Part shown: in pieces, positions 60,201 to 64,000 of the stretch
How positions within the stretch are numbered: the stretch's first letter is position 1
Layout of the letters: each line of letters begins with the position of its first letter
Assembly (NCBI GenBank): GCA_020636025.1
Contig: JACJYQ010000008.1
Coordinates: forward strand, 1-64,000
Reading direction: 5' to 3'
DNA length: 64,000 nt
From: Lewinellaceae bacterium
GTDB taxonomy: Bacteria > Bacteroidota > Bacteroidia > Chitinophagales > Saprospiraceae
The notes under the pieces: model-generated
What the model saw: the letters and a program-made list of their open reading frames with translations, nothing else
What the model was told of the DNA's origin: nothing
Database searches by the model: none
Translations under genes and position numbers: made by a program

Positions 60201-62834
60201 TTCCCCTGCGCAAATTGCCTGATCAGGGCCGGCATTGGCCAATGGCAGGGGAACCACAATCACTGTAAAATTGTCTGAGGAGGTACAGCCGTTAGCATCT
60301 GTCACAACTACGTTATAGGATGTTGTGGCGGGGGGGCTTACACTGCTTGGGTTTGGTAAATTGCCCGGTGTCCAAACATAATTGTAGGGAGCTATACCTC
60401 CACTCGTGGTGGCTTGCAGTGTCGCATTAGCCCCAAAACATATTACTTCATCCACCCCGGCATCTACCAAAGGATTGGCATGTACAGCAACTGATGCGCT
60501 TGCAACGGCTGTGCAGTTACTAGCATTAGTGACAAGAACAGTGTACACCGTACTTGAAGTCGGGCTTACAGTAATGGATGCGGTTGTTGCGCCACCAGGA
60601 GACCATAAGTAACTGCCTCCCCCGGAAGCAGTTAAAGTGGTAGATCCTCCCGCGCATATCGACAGATTCCCGGAAATGGAGGCATTTGGCGCAGGTATCT
60701 CATTTACAGTAACACAACCTGTCGCAGTGCATCCACTGACATCGGTACAGGTGACGCAGTAGTTTCCAGGGTTGAAAATGGCAACACTTTGCCCTCCAAA
60801 GCCATTCGACCAGGAACAGACCGACCATGGTCCTCCGCTTACGCTCAATGTCGTACTTCCTCCCTGACAGTAACTTAGGCCCGGGTTACCGGTAATGGTA
60901 AGAGATGTTGGAAATGGAGGTACTGTTATTGTGGTTGAGTAAGTCGCCGTGCAATTGGTAGCATCAGTAACGGTTAATGTTACTACATAAGGTCCAGGGC
61001 TGGTAAATTGGTGGATTGGAGCTTTTAAATTTGAGAAATTATTTCCTCCTGAAGCCGCATCCCCAAAGTCCCATGAATAAAGGAACCCTGGTGATCCGGT
61101 AGGAAGGCCGTTAAAACTGATTTTGCCGCATCCAAGGTCCACATTGATGAATGACGCTGCACAGGGCACAGTGCAGGAGCGGAAGGTTATACAATCCAGC
61201 GCAAAATCATTTCCTGCAGCACTATTGGCAATTGTTTGGATACGCAGGGAATAAGGTGGGTTAAGGGTAGAAGGTGAAGTCCACCATCCACAAAGTTGCA
61301 ACCAGTTGTCGGGATTTTCCTGAATAACTGACGTGCCCGTAGAAACAGCCGTATTGGACCCATCTACAATGGACCAATGAATAACAGGATCAGGAGTCCC
61401 AGGAAGTGTTGGCAAGGTCAGATTATTGACGGCTACACCAAATGCATAGCCTGTACCCGGTGTTAAGGTTACAGGTTGCTCCCAAATAATCGAGCCCGGA
61501 GTCACGCTTCCGTCAACAAATAAGAACTGATCAGTTAGCGATCCACTTTTACTGGAACATTGCCACTGACTATTCAAAGCCGGGATCTGGGCACTTGTCA
61601 CTACAAACATAGTACCGGGGCCACTTGACAGCACATAGTTATATCCCGACCAGGAAAATTGTGGAGGAGAATCAAAATTTCCGTCAACCACCATTTCCGG
61701 ACCTGGTATAGAACCTGCCGGACAACAATTTCCGAATAAGGGTAATGGGTTGCTGGGAAAACCATAGGAACGCTCACAAGCCACTCCTCCTAAACCATTC
61801 CCCATGAAAGCGCTTACTGTAAAATAATGCGTTCCCATGCCGCTAACCAGCAAGCTTAATGGGATACTGCCTCCGGCAGGTATATAATCTGCAGTAGGAC
61901 TTAATCTTATAAAGTTTGGCCCTTGCTGGCTGGTGGTCCAGTTAGGAAGCAACAAGTTCCAGTCCAACAATTGCCCGGTATCTACTTTTATATCAATATA
62001 ATTGAAACAGTAAGGTCCATTATTGCTGATATTGAGATAGTATGTGTTAGTGTCGTTAGAACCCGGCAATTGGCTGAGATTAAGGTAGATTTGATCACAG
62101 GAGCAATTCGGGCAATTACCAAAATTTCGTTCTTCATTTGCAGAAGGAGCCAGGTCCACCACATACTCTCCACTTGCAGGCACTTTTGTCGTCCAGTCAG
62201 GAAGTTGCGTTTCCTTTACTGTGTAAAGCCCATAAGGAAGGTCATAAAAAGCATAAAATCCATCGGCATCTGTTTGTTGCTCTCCAATCATATTCCCCAT
62301 ACCATCCAGTAATTGGATGGTCCAGTCGGGAATTGAGGTTTGGTTGGAATATGGCAGGCTGTTGCACTCCCGGTATTTAACACCGGTTATGCTCGCATCC
62401 TGTGGATCGGGACAAGACTCGATAGGTATTCCTCCGAAAATTTCACATCCTATCTGAGCACAATCATCCAGATAAGCCAACAACATATTGGTATTCAGGT
62501 CTGGCGCCAGGGTAAACAGCATTGGAAACTGATCTCCAACCGGTAAAAAGCCCGCATTGTGGTGTATCCAAATTTCGGAGGGGCTGATCTCATCTGCTGT
62601 AAAGCCGGCAGCCGAATTTACGCTCCAGGAGGCGAAAGTGCCTGATTCCAGGGTGTAGCGAATTTCAGTAAAACAATCGTTGGTACTGGAATAATGTGCA
62701 CGAAAATGACAAGGTTCGTAATGTTCGAATGTGAAAGAAATGCCCGCACAGGGCTGAGACATTAAATCACTTTGATAAATAAAAAAGAGCAGAGCCAACA
62801 GCGCATATAACTGAACTCTTTTAATCGTTCTCAT
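57291..62834 (-). CDS. Very large T9SS-sorted surface protein with SdrD_B-like, PKD and Ig-like repeats
   Basis: This encodes 1847 residues from the ATG at 62834. A signal peptide lies at about 1-25. Near 155-245 there is an SdrD B-like/prealbumin-like domain (WTIQLLDGMGNMIGEQQTDA). A PKD domain sits near 595-655 (YSWDFGDAASGG ... GPYVVTLTVTD). Several ~80-residue Ig-like repeats follow, of the form NAGADKKICFGNSTTL... YTVTVTNANGCTATDQ. Further beta domains and a last PKD-like segment with a cysteine-rich character precede the end. The last ~80 residues are a T9SS type A sorting domain (IYPNPNSGTFTMELS). It is likely an adhesin or stalk-like surface protein. A strong terminator follows. Confidence 0.85.
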   Translation of the reverse strand: MRTIKRVQLYALLALLFFIYQSDLMSQPCAGISFTFEHYEPCHFRAHYSSTNDCFTEIRYTLESGTFASWSVNSAAGFTADEISPSEIWIHHNAGFLPVGDQFPMLFTLAPDLNTNMLLAYLDDCAQIGCEIFGGIPIESCPDPQDASITGVKYRECNSLPYSNQTSIPDWTIQLLDGMGNMIGEQQTDADGFYAFYDLPYGLYTVKETQLPDWTTKVPASGEYVVDLAPSANEERNFGNCPNCSCDQIYLNLSQLPGSNDTNTYYLNISNNGPYCFNYIDIKVDTGQLLDWNLLLPNWTTSQQGPNFIRLSPTADYIPAGGSIPLSLLVSGMGTHYFTVSAFMGNGLGGVACERSYGFPSNPLPLFGNCCPAGSIPGPEMVVDGNFDSPPQFSWSGYNYVLSSGPGTMFVVTSAQIPALNSQWQCSSKSGSLTDQFLFVDGSVTPGSIIWEQPVTLTPGTGYAFGVAVNNLTLPTLPGTPDPVIHWSIVDGSNTAVSTGTSVIQENPDNWLQLCGWWTSPSTLNPPYSLRIQTIANSAAGNDFALDCITFRSCTVPCAASFINVDLGCGKISFNGLPTGSPGFLYSWDFGDAASGGNNFSNLKAPIHQFTSPGPYVVTLTVTDATNCTATYSTTITVPPFPTSLTITGNPGLSYCQGGSTTLSVSGGPWSVCSWSNGFGGQSVAIFNPGNYCVTCTDVSGCTATGCVTVNEIPAPNASISGNLSICAGGSTTLTASGGGSYLWSPGGATTASITVSPTSSTVYTVLVTNASNCTAVASASVAVHANPLVDAGVDEVICFGANATLQATTSGGIAPYNYVWTPGNLPNPSSVSPPATTSYNVVVTDANGCTSSDNFTVIVVPLPLANAGPDQAICAGESVTLTASGGGTYQWSAGGLNQNPITVTPTTTTTYTVTITLNGCTAMDQVVITVNPLPNANAGADKKICFGNSTTLIASGGTSYHWSPSGAGNPYTVSPSTTTTYTVTVTNANGCTATDQVMVTVNPLPIANAGPDQDMCAGQSAVLTATASGGTPPYTYLWVPWWPNNPNTVSPASDQYYTVVVKDANGCSSTDKMKVNVISCCSSSLVQNWDFSQSVTPLSPLGIEDIWGATNWEGIWLLGGPLNRHGDYWDLNSFNNGHIGPFGLPIDVMPLCDLEGGTPLPTSQGKYGGFVSMYAIGTVGKQMRQGIMNNLSSVIPNTPGTPTYYKVSMKIACPCYQIGASQMDVYGVYLGAKRSTIPACGFPDFGPLSIYPSNGNLFGFGVLPCPIPGVGAKWLGRITLPNNKTIRCNEDFETYFTVFNAQNLSLPIDRIFLTRRDYIATGKGYLAIDDVCIEKVSNSNGDPICDCSSVATGTIYQGGTGVSKQISCGTPAPFVQLPCRRQGYNTSLLGTFPCNTSNCADGNNSVSWVLTSPGQPTHSGTSAGYPGYPNFSITMPWNWFPLTGGSYTLTVTRMCGNKPCTCDFKFDVAACPCICDNSFYNDVNQGFSTLGPVSFTNCSRKYKPAALCPNDAVTWVVPGVGNFGPSFGNNVQTITFPGPGTYQVCMTVTRTQPGGQTCVAEKCPYVNINCLNNPSWTSFRICGESTKLRNGDLRDTGVIVGLLGEGGWMPEWDISPNFGDGHVIVEDSTGADDEGHLVLIGGEGNFSGITQEVFLEPDTIITLAFAYKNYLGNESPVGTRLEIRLHEFPLPWSTYQILDRWYLDTIAGWQHKTIEVDMPPDTSLKYLVICLQNDDSTRRSAVGLDNLELCTSKMPLTSVEDVGQLSNVKIYPNPNSGTFTMELSRLASNDMNYRVLGITGQVLKEGEIQEGGRYQTVQAQELPPGLYFLQVLEKGRTLFTEKFVKQ

Positions 62835-62933
62835 GGCAAAAATATTAAGTGTTAACACTTGATTTTAAAAGGAAAAATCAGGCGACACCTCTTTGCTTTG
62901 AAAAAAGTGCCGCTTTTAAATAAACTCGGGTTT

Positions 62934-64000
62934 TTATTGCTTTACGAATTTTTCCACACCCAACACTTTGCCATCAGTTACCACCTGAAGGAAGTAAAGT
63001 CCTCCTGGTAACTCCTGTAAATCCAGTTGCTGTTGAATATGGGATATCTCAGCATTCCGCTCAATCATTGTTTTGCCTGAAATATCAGTTATTCGGAATG
63101 TTGTACTAACTTTTGCAGGGGAAGGAAGCACCACGGTAAATGTGCCATTGTTAGGATTCGGATATACATGAACTGATTGGGATAAACTAGGGTTTTGTGT
63201 GCCTACATGCTTACTTCCTATACAAAGATCATCAATCACTACACCGTCTTTTACAGATGCGATGAACTGATCTTGAGATAAATAATTGTCAACATATATT
63301 GCCAGTTTAGCAGATATACCTGCATTATTATCTCCACAAAAGTTGACAGGATCCCAATCCCCCAGATCGTAAGGGATACTGAGATTATACCAGCCATTGT
63401 CGTCAAAAGGTATAATATCTTCCAAATTTGCCAAGACATAACAGTTTTGGCCTTCACAATTTGGGTAAGGGTTGCTCATTCCTGTGAAGAAAGAAATATG
63501 GATACCTCCTCCAGGTGGTTTCTTCCCTACTTTTACATCACATCCAGGAATAGGATCAGTAGGAGCTCGCAAAGTAATTTCCATTACCCCGGTATCGTTT
63601 CTTGGAATACAGAATGGCATAGCAGAACTTAAAACATCAGAAGCATCCCGACTTCCGGTTAGCACCATGCTCCAGCCGTCCTCGCTGTTTCCGTCTTCCA
63701 GCAACAAAGGACTTCCAGTGAATGCTTCCCAGCCATTAGCCTTGCCCGCATCAGCCAATCCACCGGCTTCAGGCATATCATTAAATCTCGGATTGGCAAA
63801 CAATGTATTGTCGCAATCATTAATGACCCCACATGAGACGGAGACTGATCGAGATTTTTCAAATATTTCACACAGTTCTCCTCCAGGCTTAAGTCTTGTT
63901 ACTACCATGGTAATGGTGTATGTACCGGCTGTTGAGAATGTGTAACAAATGCTTTGTTTACCATTCGTAGAGCCAATCAATTGGCCTGTTGAGGAGGAAC
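62934..64000 (-). CDS. C-terminal part of a T9SS-sorted PKD-type surface protein (cut by window edge)
   Basis: The frame is open through the right end of the window, so the N-terminus lies outside; a TTG at 63980 is not a real start. The visible ~355 codons start in a PKD-like strand segment (ICYTFSTAGTYTITMVV). They continue through a carbohydrate-binding-like beta domain (about 63850-63210) and end in a T9SS type A sorting domain (VYPNPNNGTFTVVLPSP). The layout matches the C-terminal region of the preceding large protein, so the two are probably paralogs placed in tandem. Confidence 0.85.
   Translation of the reverse strand, partial: SSSTGQLIGSTNGKQSICYTFSTAGTYTITMVVTRLKPGGELCEIFEKSRSVSVSCGVINDCDNTLFANPRFNDMPEAGGLADAGKANGWEAFTGSPLLLEDGNSEDGWSMVLTGSRDASDVLSSAMPFCIPRNDTGVMEITLRAPTDPIPGCDVKVGKKPPGGGIHISFFTGMSNPYPNCEGQNCYVLANLEDIIPFDDNGWYNLSIPYDLGDWDPVNFCGDNNAGISAKLAIYVDNYLSQDQFIASVKDGVVIDDLCIGSKHVGTQNPSLSQSVHVYPNPNNGTFTVVLPSPAKVSTTFRITDISGKTMIERNAEISHIQQQLDLQELPGGLYFLQVVTDGKVLGVEKFVKQ

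Overview
The window reads as chromosomal DNA of a Bacteroidota bacterium, most likely the Saprospiraceae/Lewinellaceae side of the phylum. The reasons are several secreted proteins with C-terminal type IX secretion (T9SS) sorting domains, a TonB receptor/DUF4249 pair, dockerin-like modules ending in a Ser-Trp-Arg-Phe...Asp-Tyr-x-Phe-Pro pattern, an FtsZ tail of the Bacteroidota kind, and TAnnTTTG-type -7 promoter elements. No phage, transposase, CRISPR array, rRNA or tRNA gene was recognised.

Layout. 1-3.7 kb: a partial gene, a small gene remnant, unknown membrane and lipoprotein genes, and a decayed hemopexin-repeat gene. 3.7-9.7 kb (minus strand): a lipoprotein / ECF sigma factor / anti-sigma-like gene set, then a secreted protein built from 14-residue repeats. 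9.9-13.8 kb (plus strand): five genes of unknown function, including a zinc-ribbon protein. 14.1-32.5 kb (minus strand): the whole division and cell wall (dcw) cluster in the order mraZ-rsmH-ftsL-ftsI-murE-mraY-murD-ftsW-murG-[GT4 glycosyltransferase]-murC-ftsQ-[T9SS-sorted LVIVD/choice-of-anchor B protein]-ftsA-ftsZ, closed by a strong terminator. It carries two non-standard genes.

33-46 kb: metabolic and envelope genes. These are a DUF72 gene broken by one in-frame stop, sucC, an orphan ftsE-like ATPase, an OmpA-family protein, a coiled-coil/HhH protein, a CxxxY-type CcmE-like protein, an acyl-CoA carboxylase beta chain, msrB, lipB, a vitamin-type TonB receptor and malate dehydrogenase. 46-57 kb: a STN-type TonB receptor with its DUF4249 lipoprotein, a tRNA-dihydrouridine synthase, a transglutaminase-fold protein, two T9SS cargo proteins, a SCO-type copper chaperone and an amine-oxidase remnant. 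57-64 kb: two large T9SS-sorted surface proteins, the second running off the window.

The intergenic DNA is unusually structured. There are two homologous arrays of a ~49-bp repeat with the core GCCTCGGAGAGGC, several long imperfect or perfect palindromes built from short tandem words, one interleaved A-B-A'-B' palindrome, and short-period tandem repeats. I found no clear new defence or biosynthetic system. The most unusual items are the two dcw insertions, the 14-residue solenoid protein, the paired repeat arrays, the interleaved palindrome and the three traces of gene decay (hemopexin, DUF72, amine oxidase).
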